From NCBI RefSeq assembly GCF_020164745.1, contig NZ_JAIUGV010000004.1:62001-126000 (forward strand): a stretch of DNA of 64,000 bases, read 5' to 3'. Shown in pieces: positions 1-9,446 of this stretch. Made by a program: the position numbers and the translations under genes. The first letter of the stretch is position 1; each line of letters begins with the position of its first letter. The stretch is from Mesorhizobium sp. ES1-4 (lineage in GTDB: Bacteria > Pseudomonadota > Alphaproteobacteria > Rhizobiales > Rhizobiaceae). The notes under the pieces are model-generated. The model was not told the DNA's origin and did no database searches. It saw nothing but the letters and a program-made list of their open reading frames with translations.

Positions 1-314
1 TAGACGTGCAGAACGGCGAGGAACAATCTGTGCTGTCGGCCTACCGTTCGGCGCTCGTCTTGCGCAAGCAGCATCCCGCGCTTGTCGGCGGCTCGATCCG
101 CTTTCTCGATACGGAGGGCGATGTGCTCGCCTTCATCCGCGAGGGTGGTGGGGAGAGGCTGCTCTGTGTCTTCAATTTCGCCAGTGAGCCAGCGAGTTGG
201 CCGTTGCTTGAGGATATCGGAACTCTCGCTTCTGTCCTGGGCGGCAACGCTTCTGTCGAGGAAAACGCGCTCTCGCTGCCGCCCCTCGGTTGCTTCCTTG
301 GTCGGCTCGACTGA
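1..314 (+). CDS. Alpha-glucosidase (GH13), C-terminal end only
   Basis: The reading frame is open at the left edge of the window and ends at TGA 312-314, so only about the last 103 residues are present. The segment AYRSALVLRKQHPAL followed by a beta-sandwich-like tail (LLCVFNFASEPASW, LPPLGCFLGRLD) matches the end of GH13 oligo-1,6-glucosidase/maltase-type enzymes, where the final helix of the barrel leads into domain C. Catalytic residues lie outside the window. The family hydrolyses alpha-glucosidic bonds of maltose- or sucrose-like sugars, usually in the cytoplasm after uptake. Substrate cannot be judged from this piece. Confidence 0.72.
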   Translation, partial: DVQNGEEQSVLSAYRSALVLRKQHPALVGGSIRFLDTEGDVLAFIREGGGERLLCVFNFASEPASWPLLEDIGTLASVLGGNASVEENALSLPPLGCFLGRLD

Positions 315-342
315 TTGCCGCTTCGGCTGTGGCCAAACGGTC

Positions 343-2100
343 CTACTGAACGAGCACTGCCCGTCCGCAGGTCGCGCCGGTGACACGCACATCGGCCTCG
401 CCGACACCGACACCCAGTGCCGAAAGCACATTGTAAAGCAGGTCGTCGACGGGCGCCGTTACGGTGTTGAGCAAAGCCACCACCGCCGGCTTGACCGTTC
501 TGAGCAGGGTGGTCGCGTTGATCCCAAGACCAAGCAGATTGGCCGAAAGCGACAGGTCGTCGACCAGCGAGGTGGTGAGCGACTGCGAGATGTTGCGCGT
601 CGAAACGGTCTTTACCGTCTTATTGGCGATGTCGGTCGCATTGAAGGTCAGGGTCTGCGGACTGTTGTTCGTGATCGCCATCGCGGCCGAACCCATTACT
701 TGAACCAAGGGTATCGACAGCAGCTTGACATCGGCGATCTCTGCATTCGTAAAGGTCTGCGGCTGGCTGAAATCGGAGAAGCCGGAGGGGTTGTTGCTGT
801 TGGCCAGGTTCAACTGGGCAATACCGGGGTGCGCGGTGATGGAAACGCTTATGCTGGACGGCCCTGTCGGACAGGTGATGTCGGTCAACTTGGCCTCGGC
901 ATAGGCCACTTCCACATTGAGCGGCAGATTGACGGCCACAAGGCTGGCGCCGCCGCTAAGTCCGGGCGAGCCGATACCGACGGAGGCCGTCAGTTTGATG
1001 CGGGTCTGGGCGGTCCGCACGACAGTGCCGATACCGTCGACCGCCAGCCAGGGCGAGGATTGCATCGGCTCGCCGATGGCGATGCTGAGCTTGGTGGAGA
1101 GCAACCCCGGTATGGTGGCGCCGAGGTCGACCGCGGCTTGGTTGGTGCCGTTGGCGAGCACGGCGGCAGCGGTCAGCATTCCCATGGCGCTTGCGTCGAC
1201 TCCGAGACCGGACGACTGTTGCCCAAGGCCGAGGCTGCCGATGGAACCAAGGTCGACAAGAGTGCTGAGGGGGACCTTGACGGTGCTGGTCGACCTGGAG
1301 GCGATAGTCTGCAGGGCGACCTTCGCGGTATTGCCGAGGCCAGGAACATTGGCCATGGCAGTCGCGATCTGGCCGACGGTCGCCTTCGAGGCGAGGACGT
1401 CGGAATAGGTACCGGCCGTGATGTTCAGTTGTGTGGCGAGCGCGCTGACGAAGGAAAGCACGCTTACATCGGCCGAGATCAGCCCGTTGTAATCCATGAC
1501 GCTGAGCGAGATGTTGCCGCCGAGAAGTCCGCTCAAAAGTGCGTTGAGGATGCCGCCATTGACGCTGAGCAGTCTCGACCCGACCGAGAATGTCGCCAGC
1601 GGCGTCATGCTGGCCGTGGCTTGGGTGCCGATGACGGGAGTGGGGATCAGCGAGCTTGCAAAGTAGCGCTTGGGGATTTTCGCCAAAGTGACCCGGACGG
1701 CATTGTAAGGCGTCACGCCTGCCTGAAAGCGTTGGCTGACGCTGGCCGTCGACGAGGCATATCGGCCCCGCGTGACCGTCACCACCGTCTTTCCGACGGC
1801 CGCAGGCATGGTCTGGCCCGCAGCTTGAACGACGACACCCGGCATGCCGTTGTCGGTGAGCGTGGTGATGACCGCTGTGTTGACGTTATTGATGTTCGAG
1901 GCGGCGGTGATCGCCGCCAGGTCGACCATCGCCTGGGCTTCCCGGCGCTCGGTGTAGATGGAGGCTTCATCTATGGCCACCGCTGCCAGTGCCAATGCGA
2001 CCGGCGCGCTCAGTGCGGTCATGACGGCGAAGTTCGCGTTCCTGTCTCCCATCATCGACCATGCAAGCCGGCCGATGCGCTTGCCCGCCCGCTGCAGCAT
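343..2100 (-). CDS. TadG-like pilus assembly protein (Flp/Tad locus)
   Basis: Protein of 585 residues. It has an N-terminal basic stretch, then a single membrane segment at about residues 24-45 (NFAVMTALSAPVALALAA), the GN(F/V)A-type start typical of TadG/TadE-like proteins. The rest is a long extracytoplasmic region rich in Ala, Ser, Thr and Val with few charged residues and a Cys-containing end. TadG-type proteins are thought to anchor or support the Flp pilus at the envelope. It starts at ATG 2098-2100, directly after the stop of the upstream tadE-like gene, so the two are almost certainly cotranscribed and translationally coupled. No tad ATPase or secretin genes are nearby, so this is an orphan pair within the window. 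The von Willebrand-like domain of classical TadG is not evident. Confidence 0.7.
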   Translation of the reverse strand: MLQRAGKRIGRLAWSMMGDRNANFAVMTALSAPVALALAAVAIDEASIYTERREAQAMVDLAAITAASNINNVNTAVITTLTDNGMPGVVVQAAGQTMPAAVGKTVVTVTRGRYASSTASVSQRFQAGVTPYNAVRVTLAKIPKRYFASSLIPTPVIGTQATASMTPLATFSVGSRLLSVNGGILNALLSGLLGGNISLSVMDYNGLISADVSVLSFVSALATQLNITAGTYSDVLASKATVGQIATAMANVPGLGNTAKVALQTIASRSTSTVKVPLSTLVDLGSIGSLGLGQQSSGLGVDASAMGMLTAAAVLANGTNQAAVDLGATIPGLLSTKLSIAIGEPMQSSPWLAVDGIGTVVRTAQTRIKLTASVGIGSPGLSGGASLVAVNLPLNVEVAYAEAKLTDITCPTGPSSISVSITAHPGIAQLNLANSNNPSGFSDFSQPQTFTNAEIADVKLLSIPLVQVMGSAAMAITNNSPQTLTFNATDIANKTVKTVSTRNISQSLTTSLVDDLSLSANLLGLGINATTLLRTVKPAVVALLNTVTAPVDDLLYNVLSALGVGVGEADVRVTGATCGRAVLVQ

Positions 2101-2547
2101 TCAGATACCCCCGACCCTGATTGTTGACTGGCGCCTGATGGTCGTGCCTGGCATGGCTATGCCCGGGAACAGATTCCAGATCGGCAGGTTGCGGGCATCG
2201 TACGAGATGGACACCACGAACTGGCTTCCGTCGGCGACGCTGTCATTGGCCTGGTAGGTCAGTTTGCTGCCGTCCACGAAAGGGTAGCCACCGGCGTTGT
2301 TGGCGAGGTAGCTGGCCACGAGCGTCTGGCGCTCGGTCTGGTTCACACCGGCGATCGCCGTCCGGGCGGCGTCGGCCGCAATTTGCTGGATGGAGTTGGC
2401 AGCGCCAAAATAGATGCCGTACGCAACCATGCCGAGCAGGAGAAGCATGAAGAGCGGTGACAGGAGGGCGAACTCGACCGCTGAAGTTCCCGAATGGTCT
2501 GTTCGGAACTGGCGCCTTCGGAGCTTGGAAATGAGGTTGTGAACCAT
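2101..2547 (-). CDS. TadE-like pseudopilin
   Basis: The ATG at 2547 gives 148 residues; an upstream in-frame ATG at 2598 would add 17 unlikely residues. A basic N-terminus is followed by HSGTSAVEFALLSPLF at residues 18-33: a prepilin-type cleavage site after Gly20 with Glu at +5, then a hydrophobic helix. This is the pattern recognised by the TadV/CpaA prepilin peptidase in TadE/TadF pseudopilins. The mature part resembles the short periplasmic domain of the family. TadE-like pseudopilins are minor components needed for Flp pilus assembly. It abuts the tadG-like gene with no spacer. Confidence 0.78.
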   Translation of the reverse strand: MVHNLISKLRRRQFRTDHSGTSAVEFALLSPLFMLLLLGMVAYGIYFGAANSIQQIAADAARTAIAGVNQTERQTLVASYLANNAGGYPFVDGSKLTYQANDSVADGSQFVVSISYDARNLPIWNLFPGIAMPGTTIRRQSTIRVGGI

Positions 2548-2661
2548 GGCGCCAGCATGCCCAAGTTCGCATGCAGAAAGCGAAAACTCGGGGTGCAACC
2601 AAAAGGTGTGCTCGATTGAAAAAGGCTCTCTAATTTAGCCGTTGCTTCTTCGACGATGGGG

Positions 2662-2678
2662 ATTGACTTAGGGTCAAT
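2662..2678. promoter_or_regulatory. Inverted repeat upstream of oppA
   Basis: ATTGAC-N5-GTCAAT is a perfect 6-bp inverted repeat about 150 bp before oppA, and contains a TTGAC element that could be a -35 box. It could be a regulator site for the opp operon or part of its promoter; no factor can be named. Confidence 0.35.
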
Positions 2679-2727
2679 CAGTACTCGGTTGAAAAGAGCT
2701 TACCTCCTGTCTAGTCTCCTGCCACCA

Positions 2728-2749
2728 GCCGCCGGGGGGAACCGGCGGC
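2728..2749 (+). promoter_or_regulatory. Leader hairpin ahead of oppA
   Basis: GCCGCCGG and CCGGCGGC form a perfect 8-bp stem around a 6-base loop within the likely 5' leader of oppA. No U-tract follows, so it is not an intrinsic terminator. It could stabilise the mRNA or modulate translation. Confidence 0.3.
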
Positions 2750-2830
2750 GCGCTCAAAGGAACCAGACATCGGTTCCGGGGCGTCAACACTCAAAGGCGC
2801 GCCGATGGCAGCGCCGACAGGGAGAACTTC

Positions 2831-4423
2831 ATGCTGAAAAACATGCTGAAGGCGACGGTATTCGCCACGACCTTGACGTTGGCTGCGGGCACGTTCTTGA
2901 CGTCGGCCTTTGCCGAGAGCGTCTATAACAGGGGCACCTCCGCTGAATCGGAGTCGGTCGATCCACACAAGACCTCGACCGTCTATGAAGCCAACGTGCT
3001 GCGTGACCTGTTCCAGGGACTGGTCATGCAGGACGAGAAGGCCAACCTCATTCCGGGCGCCGCCGAAAGCTGGACGGTGTCGGATGACGGCACGGTCTAC
3101 ACCTTCAAGCTGCGCAAGGACGGCATGTGGTCGGACGGCAGCCCGGTGACGGCGGACGACTTCGTCTACGCCTTCCACCGGCTTGAGGACCCGGCGACCG
3201 GCGCCGAATACGCATCGATGCTGTATCCGGTGAAGGGTGCGGAGGACGTCAACACCAAGAAGGGTAAGCCGGAGGATATGGGCGTCAAGGCGATCGATGC
3301 CAACACCTTGGAAGTGACGCTGAAGGCGCCGACGCCGTACTTCCTGGAGATGCTGACCCATCAGGCGACCTATCCGGTCAGCAAGGCCTCGATTGAAAAG
3401 CTCGGCGCCGACTGGATCAAGCCCGGCAACCTGGTTTCGAACGGTGCCTATACGCTGGCCGAGTGGGTTCCCAACGATCACATGAAGCTGGTCAAGAATC
3501 CGAAATTCTGGGATGCCGCGACGGTCAAGTTCGACGTCGTCAACTACATTCCGACCGAGGATCGCTCATCGGCGATGAAGCGCTTCGAGGCCGGCGAACT
3601 CGACTCCTATGACGATCTGCCGACCGAACAGCTCGCCGATCTCAAGACCAAGTTCGGCGACCAGATTCATGTCGGGCCGTATCTGGGCACCTATTATTAT
3701 GCGATCAAGACCGACAAGGCGCCTTGGAACAACCCCGAACTGCGCAACGCCATCTCGATGGCGATCGACCGCGATTTCATCGCCGAAAAGGTTTGGCAGA
3801 ACTCGATGCTGCCGGGCTATTCGATGGTGCCCCCCGGCATCGAGGGCTACACGCCCGCAATGGCCAAATACGCCGACATGCCGCAGATCGACCGCGAGGA
3901 CGCGGCCAAGAAGATCTTCGAGAAGCTTGGTTACACGCCCGAGCATCCGCTGAAGATGGAGATCCGCTACAACACCTCGGAAAACCACAAGAACACGGCA
4001 GTGGCGATCCAGGAACAGCTGAAGCCGCTTGGCGTCGATGTCACGCTGCTCAACACCGACACCAAGACCCACTACTCCTTCCTCGAGCAGAAGGGCGATT
4101 ATGACGTCGCGCGTGCCGCCTGGATTGCCGACTACAAGGATCCGGAAACTTTCCTTGGCATCACGCGCAAGGCCAGCGGCAACAACTATTCGAACTACGA
4201 CAGCCCCGCATACGAAGCGGCGATGGACAAGGCCGCGGCTGCCGGCGGTAAGCCTGAAGAGCGCATGAAGGACCTCTCCGAGGCCGAGCGCATCCTGATC
4301 GACGATGTCGGCCAGATCCCGCTTCTCTACTACAGCTACCACGACATCGTTTCCTCGAAGCTGCATGGCTTCGTCGACAACGTGATGGACGTGCATCCGT
4401 CGCGCTTCATCAGCAAGGACTGA
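2831..4423 (+). CDS. oppA: Oligopeptide ABC transporter, periplasmic binding protein
   Basis: Protein of 530 residues, the usual OppA length. A Sec signal peptide covers residues 1-28 with cleavage after AFA. The mature protein is an SBP family 5 (cluster C) solute receptor: it opens with a DPHKTST-type region (ESVDPHKTSTVYEANVLRDL), continues with a lobe containing AESWTVSDDGTVYTFKLR, and ends with the SKLHGFVDNV-type segment of OppA. It should capture oligopeptides in the periplasm and deliver them to OppBC. It is the first gene of oppA-oppB-oppC-oppDF; a strong hairpin separates it from oppB, as expected for a receptor made in excess over its permease. Peptide as substrate is inferred from closeness to OppA rather than DppA or NikA. 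Confidence 0.9.
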   Translation: MLKNMLKATVFATTLTLAAGTFLTSAFAESVYNRGTSAESESVDPHKTSTVYEANVLRDLFQGLVMQDEKANLIPGAAESWTVSDDGTVYTFKLRKDGMWSDGSPVTADDFVYAFHRLEDPATGAEYASMLYPVKGAEDVNTKKGKPEDMGVKAIDANTLEVTLKAPTPYFLEMLTHQATYPVSKASIEKLGADWIKPGNLVSNGAYTLAEWVPNDHMKLVKNPKFWDAATVKFDVVNYIPTEDRSSAMKRFEAGELDSYDDLPTEQLADLKTKFGDQIHVGPYLGTYYYAIKTDKAPWNNPELRNAISMAIDRDFIAEKVWQNSMLPGYSMVPPGIEGYTPAMAKYADMPQIDREDAAKKIFEKLGYTPEHPLKMEIRYNTSENHKNTAVAIQEQLKPLGVDVTLLNTDTKTHYSFLEQKGDYDVARAAWIADYKDPETFLGITRKASGNNYSNYDSPAYEAAMDKAAAAGGKPEERMKDLSEAERILIDDVGQIPLLYYSYHDIVSSKLHGFVDNVMDVHPSRFISKD

Positions 4424-4434
4424 TCCCTGGCCAA

Positions 4435-4462
4435 GCCGCCGCGCAACCGAATGCGCGGCGGC
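4435..4462 (+). promoter_or_regulatory. Intercistronic hairpin between oppA and oppB
   Basis: GCCGCCGCGCA and TGCGCGGCGGC form a perfect 11-bp stem with a 6-base loop, 12 bases after the oppA stop. There is no T-run, so full termination is unlikely. Such hairpins after binding-protein genes usually protect the upstream mRNA and raise its level over the permease genes. Confidence 0.55.
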
Positions 4463-4587
4463 GCTGGTTTGCCATCGCATCGGCCCGGGAAACGGAATCG
4501 GTTTTCGGAAGGTTCGGTGCGAAGATTTGAAGGCTGGAGCGCAATCGTCCGAGTGGACGCGCGTGATCCGGATCAAGCGGGGCACCG

Positions 4588-5511
4588 ATGCTGCGATACG
4601 TATTCCGGCGGCTTTTGACCGCCATCCCGACGCTGTTCGTCATAGTGACGATGGCGTTCTTTCTGATGCGCGTCGCGCCAGGCGGCCCATTCAACCAGGA
4701 GCGGGGGCTGAGCCCCGAGATCAAGGCCAATCTTGAAGCCCAGTTCGGCCTCAACGATCCGCTCTGGCTGCAATATGTCCACTATCTCGGCAATCTCTTG
4801 CGCGGCAATTTCGGCCCGAGCTACAACATGCCGGATTTCACCGTCACCGAACTGTTTGCCAAGGGCCTGCCTATTTCCGTCCAACTCGGTGCCTCGGCGC
4901 TGACCCTGGCGCTCCTGCTCGGTTGCGTGCTCGGCACCATTGCCGCGCTCAATCAGAACAAGCTGGGCGACTATACGGTGATCGCCCTGGCGACCGCCGG
5001 CAGCACGATCCCAACATTTGTCATCGCGCCGGTGATCCAACTCGTGTTCGGGCTGACCTGGAGGCTTTTGCCGATCGGGGGATGGGGCGACGGCGCCTTC
5101 ATCAACAAGGTCGGCCCGGTGCTGACGCTTGCGTTGCCGCAGATCGCCATCGTCGCCCGCCTGATGCGCGGCTCGATGATCGAATCGCTGCGATCCCATC
5201 ATATCCGAACGGCGCGCGCGCTCGGCCTCTCCGACTGGTCGGTGGTGGTCAAGCACGCCTTGCGCGGCGCCATTCTGCCGATCGTCTCCTTCACCGGCCC
5301 GGCGGCGGCGGCACTGTTGACCGGCTCGGTCATCGTCGAAACGATCTTCTCAATTCCGGGCGTTGGTCGCTATTTCGTCGATGCCGCGCTCAACCGCGAT
5401 TACACGCTGGTGATGGGAACGGTGGTGGTGATCGCCATTTTCACCATCGTCTTCAATCTGATCGTCGACGTCATGTATGCGGTCGTCGACCCGAGGGTGC
5501 GCTATGACTGA
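4588..5511 (+). CDS. oppB: Oligopeptide ABC transporter permease OppB
   Basis: Protein of 307 residues of the binding-protein-dependent permease family with six predicted membrane helices. The start MLRYVFRRLLTAIPTLFVIVT is the classic OppB/DppB N-terminus. The EAA coupling loop appears as RSHHIRTARALGLSDWSVVVKHALRGAILPIV, which docks the ATPase subunits, and the C-terminus has the family D-P-R-x-R-Y-D ending. It pairs with OppC to form the membrane channel. Its stop overlaps the oppC start by 8 bases, indicating translational coupling. Confidence 0.93.
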   Translation: MLRYVFRRLLTAIPTLFVIVTMAFFLMRVAPGGPFNQERGLSPEIKANLEAQFGLNDPLWLQYVHYLGNLLRGNFGPSYNMPDFTVTELFAKGLPISVQLGASALTLALLLGCVLGTIAALNQNKLGDYTVIALATAGSTIPTFVIAPVIQLVFGLTWRLLPIGGWGDGAFINKVGPVLTLALPQIAIVARLMRGSMIESLRSHHIRTARALGLSDWSVVVKHALRGAILPIVSFTGPAAAALLTGSVIVETIFSIPGVGRYFVDAALNRDYTLVMGTVVVIAIFTIVFNLIVDVMYAVVDPRVRYD

Positions 5512-6625
5512 CATCGCAGCCACGGCTCCCGCCATCGTCGGCCGCTCGCTTTGGGGCGATGCCTGGGCGCGCCTCAAGGCCAACCGCGCCGCCATGTTCA
5601 GTCTCTACTACCTCGTTTTGATCGGCGTCGTCAGCGTCTTCGGCCCCTGGTTCGTGCCGCATCAATACACGACCATCTACGCCGACTATGTGCGCATGCC
5701 GCCAAGCCTGTCGGCCTACCCGAAACCCGACATGATCGAGACGGCGCTCACCGACGCGATCAAACGCATGCGGGTCGACATCAAGGAGTGGCACCAGGAG
5801 GGCAATCAGGTCTTCGTCACGGTCAAGTCGACCAGGCCGATCGACGACCGCAACATCCGCTACCTCGACCGCTCCGATGCCTTCGACGACACCAAGATCG
5901 AGAACAAGTCGCCCGACGGCCTCGAAGTGACGATGAGCGCATCGGTCAAGCAGCAGTATTTCCTGTTCGGCACCGATAACACCGGCCGCGATCTCTTGTC
6001 GCGCACGCTGATGGCCGGGCGCATCTCGCTTGCCATCGGCCTGCTTGCGGGCGTCGTGGCGGTGGTGATTGGTGTGATCTATGGTGCCGCCGCGGGCTTT
6101 TCCGGCGGCAAGGTCGACGAGGTGATGATGCGCATCGTCGATGTGCTCTATTCCTTGCCGTTCATCTTCTTCGTCATCATGCTGGTGGTGTTCTTCGGCC
6201 GCAACTTCGTGCTGATGTTCCTGGCGGTCGGTGCGGTGCTGTGGCTCGACATGGCGCGTATTGTTCGCGGGCAAGCACTGTCGATCCGCCGGCAGGAGTA
6301 TGTCCAGGCGGCGGAAGCCATGGGCATCGGCCCGCGTGGCATCCTGCTGCGCCATGTCATCCCCAACCTGCTCGGCCCCGTCGTGATCTATATGACGCTG
6401 CTGGTGCCGCAGGTCATCATCCTCGAGAGCTTCCTGTCGTTCCTCGGTCTCGGCGTCCAGGAACCGATGACCAGCTGGGGTGTGCTGATCTCTGTCGGCG
6501 CCAAGAACATCGGCACCGCCAACTGGTTGCTTCTGTTTCCCGCCTTCTTCCTCGTCTCGACGCTGTTCGCCCTGAACTTCGTCGGCGACGGCCTGCGCGA
6601 CGCACTCGACCCGAGGGACCGATAA
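5504..6625 (+). CDS. oppC: Oligopeptide ABC transporter permease OppC
   Basis: The ATG at 5504 lies inside the last codons of oppB (8-base overlap), giving 373 residues; an in-frame codon at 5477 would lengthen the N-terminus without family support. Like other OppC/DppC proteins it has a cytoplasmic N-terminus and one helix followed by a periplasmic segment, then FGTDNTGRDLLSR and five helices with the EAA loop (EYVQAAEAMGIGPRGILLRHVIPN). The periplasmic segment between the first helix and the FGTD motif is about 100 residues, longer than in the E. coli protein (about 300 residues in total). The gene lies between oppB and the fused ATPase gene, 2 bases before the latter. Confidence 0.93.
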   Translation: MTDIAATAPAIVGRSLWGDAWARLKANRAAMFSLYYLVLIGVVSVFGPWFVPHQYTTIYADYVRMPPSLSAYPKPDMIETALTDAIKRMRVDIKEWHQEGNQVFVTVKSTRPIDDRNIRYLDRSDAFDDTKIENKSPDGLEVTMSASVKQQYFLFGTDNTGRDLLSRTLMAGRISLAIGLLAGVVAVVIGVIYGAAAGFSGGKVDEVMMRIVDVLYSLPFIFFVIMLVVFFGRNFVLMFLAVGAVLWLDMARIVRGQALSIRRQEYVQAAEAMGIGPRGILLRHVIPNLLGPVVIYMTLLVPQVIILESFLSFLGLGVQEPMTSWGVLISVGAKNIGTANWLLLFPAFFLVSTLFALNFVGDGLRDALDPRDR

Positions 6626-6627
6626 AG

Positions 6628-8262
6628 ATGGGGATCGCTGACATGGCCACTCCCGAGACGATCCTGAGCGTCAAGGACCTGCGCGTCCGCTTCCGTACGC
6701 TTGACGGCGCGGTCGAAGCGGTCAAGGGCGTCAATATCCACGTCAACGCGGGCGAAACGGTCGCCGTCGTTGGCGAATCCGGCTCGGGCAAGAGCCAGAC
6801 CATGATGGCGGCGATGAGCCTGCTGGCTTCCAACGGCGAAGCGTCAGGCCATGTCGATTACCGCGGCCGCAACTTGCTCACATTGAGCAAATCCGAGCTG
6901 AACAAGGTCCGTGGCCGCAAGATCAGCATGATCTTCCAGGAGCCGATGACCTCGCTCGATCCACTTTATTCGATCGGCAACCAGCTGATCGAGCCGATCC
7001 GCCGGCATCGGGGCCTGACCGCCGCCGAAGCACATGAGGAGGCGCTCAGGCTGCTGCGGCTCGTCCATATTCGCGATCCGGAACGGCGGATGAAATCCTA
7101 TCCGCACGAAATGTCCGGCGGCCAGCGCCAGCGCGTGATGATCGCCATGGCGCTCGCCAATGATCCCGACATCCTTATCGCCGACGAGCCGACGACGGCG
7201 CTCGACGTGACCATCCAGGCACAGATCCTGGTGCTTCTTGCCGAGCTGCAGCGCAAGCTCGGCATGGCGATCGTCTTCATCACCCACGACCTCGGTATTG
7301 TCCGGCGCTTCGCCGACCGGGTCTATGTCATGCGCCAGGGCGAGGTCGTCGAGGAGGGCGAGGCGGAAGCGATCTTCGCCAACCCGCGGCACGCCTACAC
7401 CAAGATGCTGCTGGCGGCCGAGCCGACGGGAACCAAGGAGCCTCCACCCGCCAACGCGCCCGTGGTGCTCGAAGGCAGGAATGTCGAGGTGACGTTCAGG
7501 ATCGGCGGCGGTTTTCTTGCCGGCGAACCGCTGATGCTGCGGGCTGTCGATCACATCTCGATCCGGTTGCAGCGCAACCAGACCATCGGCATTGTCGGCG
7601 AATCCGGATCGGGCAAATCGACGCTCGGCCGCGCCTTGCTGCGGCTGCTGCCGAGCGACGGCTTGATTCGTTTCGGCGATCGCGACATTTCCACGGCCGA
7701 TCGACAGGCGATGCGGCCGTTGCGGCGCGAAATGCAACTCGTCTTCCAGGATCCCTTCGGCTCGCTGTCGCCACGCATGACCGTCGGCCAGGTCATCACC
7801 GAAGGGCTGCTGGTGCATGAACCGAACCTTTCGGCAAAGCAGCGCGACCAGCGTGCGGTCGAGGCGCTGCGCGAAGTCGGCCTCGATCCAAACGCCCGCA
7901 ACCGCTACCCGCACGAATTTTCCGGTGGACAGCGGCAACGTATCGCCATTGCCCGTGCCATGATCCTGAAGCCGAAGATGGTGGTGTTGGACGAGCCGAC
8001 CTCGGCGCTCGATCGCTCCGTGCAGAAACAGATCGTGGAACTGCTGCGCAAGCTCCAGGCGGACCATGAACTGTCCTACCTGTTCATCAGCCACGATCTC
8101 GCGGTGGTGCGCGCCATGGCCGACTACATCATCGTGATGAAGCAGGGCAAGATCGTCGAGGAGGGGCCGACCGAGGCCATTTTCAGCAACCCGCAAGTCT
8201 CTTACACGCAGACGCTGATGAATGCCGCGATCGATGTCACGCGGTTCCGGGTAAGCGCGTGA
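6628..8262 (+). CDS. Fused oligopeptide transporter ATPase (OppD-OppF)
   Basis: Protein of 544 residues with two ABC ATPase domains in one chain, where E. coli has separate OppD and OppF. Domain 1 has Walker A GESGSGKS at residues 49-56, signature MSGGQRQRV and Walker [13 protein letters not shown]. Domain 2 has a second GESGSGKST, signature FSGGQRQRI and Walker [13 protein letters not shown]. Both H-loops (ITHDL, ISHDL) are present, so both sites look catalytically intact. Each half ends in the oligopeptide/dipeptide C-terminal helix region ([28 protein letters not shown]). It energises OppBC. A second ATG at 6643 is an alternative start. It is the last gene of the operon. Confidence 0.92.
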   Translation: MGIADMATPETILSVKDLRVRFRTLDGAVEAVKGVNIHVNAGETVAVVGESGSGKSQTMMAAMSLLASNGEASGHVDYRGRNLLTLSKSELNKVRGRKISMIFQEPMTSLDPLYSIGNQLIEPIRRHRGLTAAEAHEEALRLLRLVHIRDPERRMKSYPHEMSGGQRQRVMIAMALANDPDILIADEPTTALDVTIQAQILVLLAELQRKLGMAIVFITHDLGIVRRFADRVYVMRQGEVVEEGEAEAIFANPRHAYTKMLLAAEPTGTKEPPPANAPVVLEGRNVEVTFRIGGGFLAGEPLMLRAVDHISIRLQRNQTIGIVGESGSGKSTLGRALLRLLPSDGLIRFGDRDISTADRQAMRPLRREMQLVFQDPFGSLSPRMTVGQVITEGLLVHEPNLSAKQRDQRAVEALREVGLDPNARNRYPHEFSGGQRQRIAIARAMILKPKMVVLDEPTSALDRSVQKQIVELLRKLQADHELSYLFISHDLAVVRAMADYIIVMKQGKIVEEGPTEAIFSNPQVSYTQTLMNAAIDVTRFRVSA

Positions 8263-8290
8263 GAAGCCGCTGTAGGTAAGGCTTGTTCGC

Positions 8291-8632
8291 TTAGCCGGCC
8301 GATCTGGCGCACTTGCGCGCGCGTACCGCGACAGCGGCATCCTGCTGTTGCTTCAACCGGTCGATCCTCGCCGTTTCACGGTTGGCAACCGCCATTTTGA
8401 CGCGCGATCCGCCAAGCAGCCAGCGCGGCACGCTGGTGTTGGCGACCTTGCCGCGGGTGATCGCTGTTTGCGAGATGTCGTTCGCACTGCTTGCCACGGC
8501 GCTGTTGAGCTCGATGCAGCTCATGCTCTCATATTTGGCCGGATCGACCGTCCCGCCGATCGATGAGCATCCGGCGACAAAAAACATAGACAGAAGCACC
8601 GGTGCCGACCCTGTTGTGGAGATCAAATTCAT
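8291..8632 (-). CDS. Small putative lipoprotein
   Basis: Protein of 113 residues with a hydrophobic leader ending in the lipobox FVAGC at residues 18-22, so Cys22 should be lipidated and the protein anchored in the membrane. The mature part is short, partly helical and charged (ANRETARIDRLKQQQDAA) with no family that I recognise. It is transcribed toward the end of the opp operon. The function is unknown. Confidence 0.6.
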   Translation of the reverse strand: MNLISTTGSAPVLLSMFFVAGCSSIGGTVDPAKYESMSCIELNSAVASSANDISQTAITRGKVANTSVPRWLLGGSRVKMAVANRETARIDRLKQQQDAAVAVRARKCARSAG

Positions 8633-8769
8633 GTCCGCGTCCGGTTCGCCGTCTTACCGGCTCCCTCATACTCGTCGATCAAACTAGCGCTGATGCCCAT
8701 TTCGTCAAAATCTGATCGGCCGGCGGTGCTTGCGCTCCGCGCTGGACAATTCGATGTCATCGAGAATTC

Positions 8770-9219
8770 TTACGCTGCTTTGGCGGCCAGTTCGGGCATG
8801 GGGACACAGCCGCCGCCGAGCACTATTTGGGCAATATCGGTCGCGTTCTCATCGACATGGGCCGTCACCAGCACAATCCCTTCGCCGAGGTTTCGACGCT
8901 CAGGCCTTCTGGCGGCCGCCACCAAGGCTCCGACCAACCCACCGAGGACGCCGCCGCAGACCGTGCCGAACAGGGCCATCGCTGACAGGCTGGTTGGAAC
9001 AGAATCGATGCCATGAACAGCAAAAGCGGCAAGGGACGCCAACAGCCCGGCAACGGCGCCAAGCATGACGGGCGGAGACGTCAGGACACCGATTTCGTCG
9101 TGATAGGGCCCGATAATGGCGATCTGAACGCGAGGAACCCCGGCAGCCAAGAGGTTGCAGGCGATCCGGGCTGCTTCGGGATAGGAGTCAAAAAGCCTGC
9201 TGATTGTTGGCATGGTCAT
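8770..9219 (-). CDS. Membrane protein with general-stress-like N-terminal domain
   Basis: Protein of 149 residues. The start (TISRLFDSYPEAARIACNLLAAGVPRVQIAIIG) resembles the fold found in general stress protein 17M/YflT-like proteins. Two glycine- and alanine-rich membrane segments follow at about residues 50-70 and 78-102, then a short cytoplasmic tail with a beta-alpha-beta-like ending. Its start codon overlaps the stop of the upstream small gene (ATGA), so the two are coupled. The role is probably stress-related membrane function, by inference only. Confidence 0.6.
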   Translation of the reverse strand: MTMPTISRLFDSYPEAARIACNLLAAGVPRVQIAIIGPYHDEIGVLTSPPVMLGAVAGLLASLAAFAVHGIDSVPTSLSAMALFGTVCGGVLGGLVGALVAAARRPERRNLGEGIVLVTAHVDENATDIAQIVLGGGCVPMPELAAKAA

Positions 9220-9446
9220 TCAGGGCGCGTCGTGTCCGTCAACGTGTCGGCAACGAAGGATGCGGCGATCAAATCGTCGCCATCAATCCGGCCTCTGCCG
9301 CCTTCGATCACGGCCGCGACCCTTTGAAAGGTCTTCATTTCACCCTCGGTGATGCGAGCGTGCTCCATCCTGGTTTTGAGGCTACTTATGCGCATTCCCA
9401 GCATAGGGGATGTTAAAGTCTCAGGGTTCGACATGGTGGTGCTCAT
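9216..9446 (-). CDS. Small hypothetical protein coupled to the stress-like membrane protein
   Basis: The ATG at 9446 follows a purine-rich stretch and gives 76 residues; an in-frame ATG at 9479 is also possible. The sequence is soluble and charged (RISSLKTRMEHARITEGEMKTFQRVAAVIEGG), with no signal peptide or recognised domain. It ends in a 4-base ATGA overlap with the downstream membrane-protein gene, which supports it as a real coding sequence and suggests joint function. Confidence 0.5.
   Translation of the reverse strand: MSTTMSNPETLTSPMLGMRISSLKTRMEHARITEGEMKTFQRVAAVIEGGRGRIDGDDLIAASFVADTLTDTTRPE

Noticed and set aside
82..2127. Long plus-strand open frame of 681 codons across the tadG-like region
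   Set aside because: It is antisense to a gene with clear TadG features; its product is Arg/Gly/Asp-rich without any domain, as expected for a shadow frame in GC-rich DNA.
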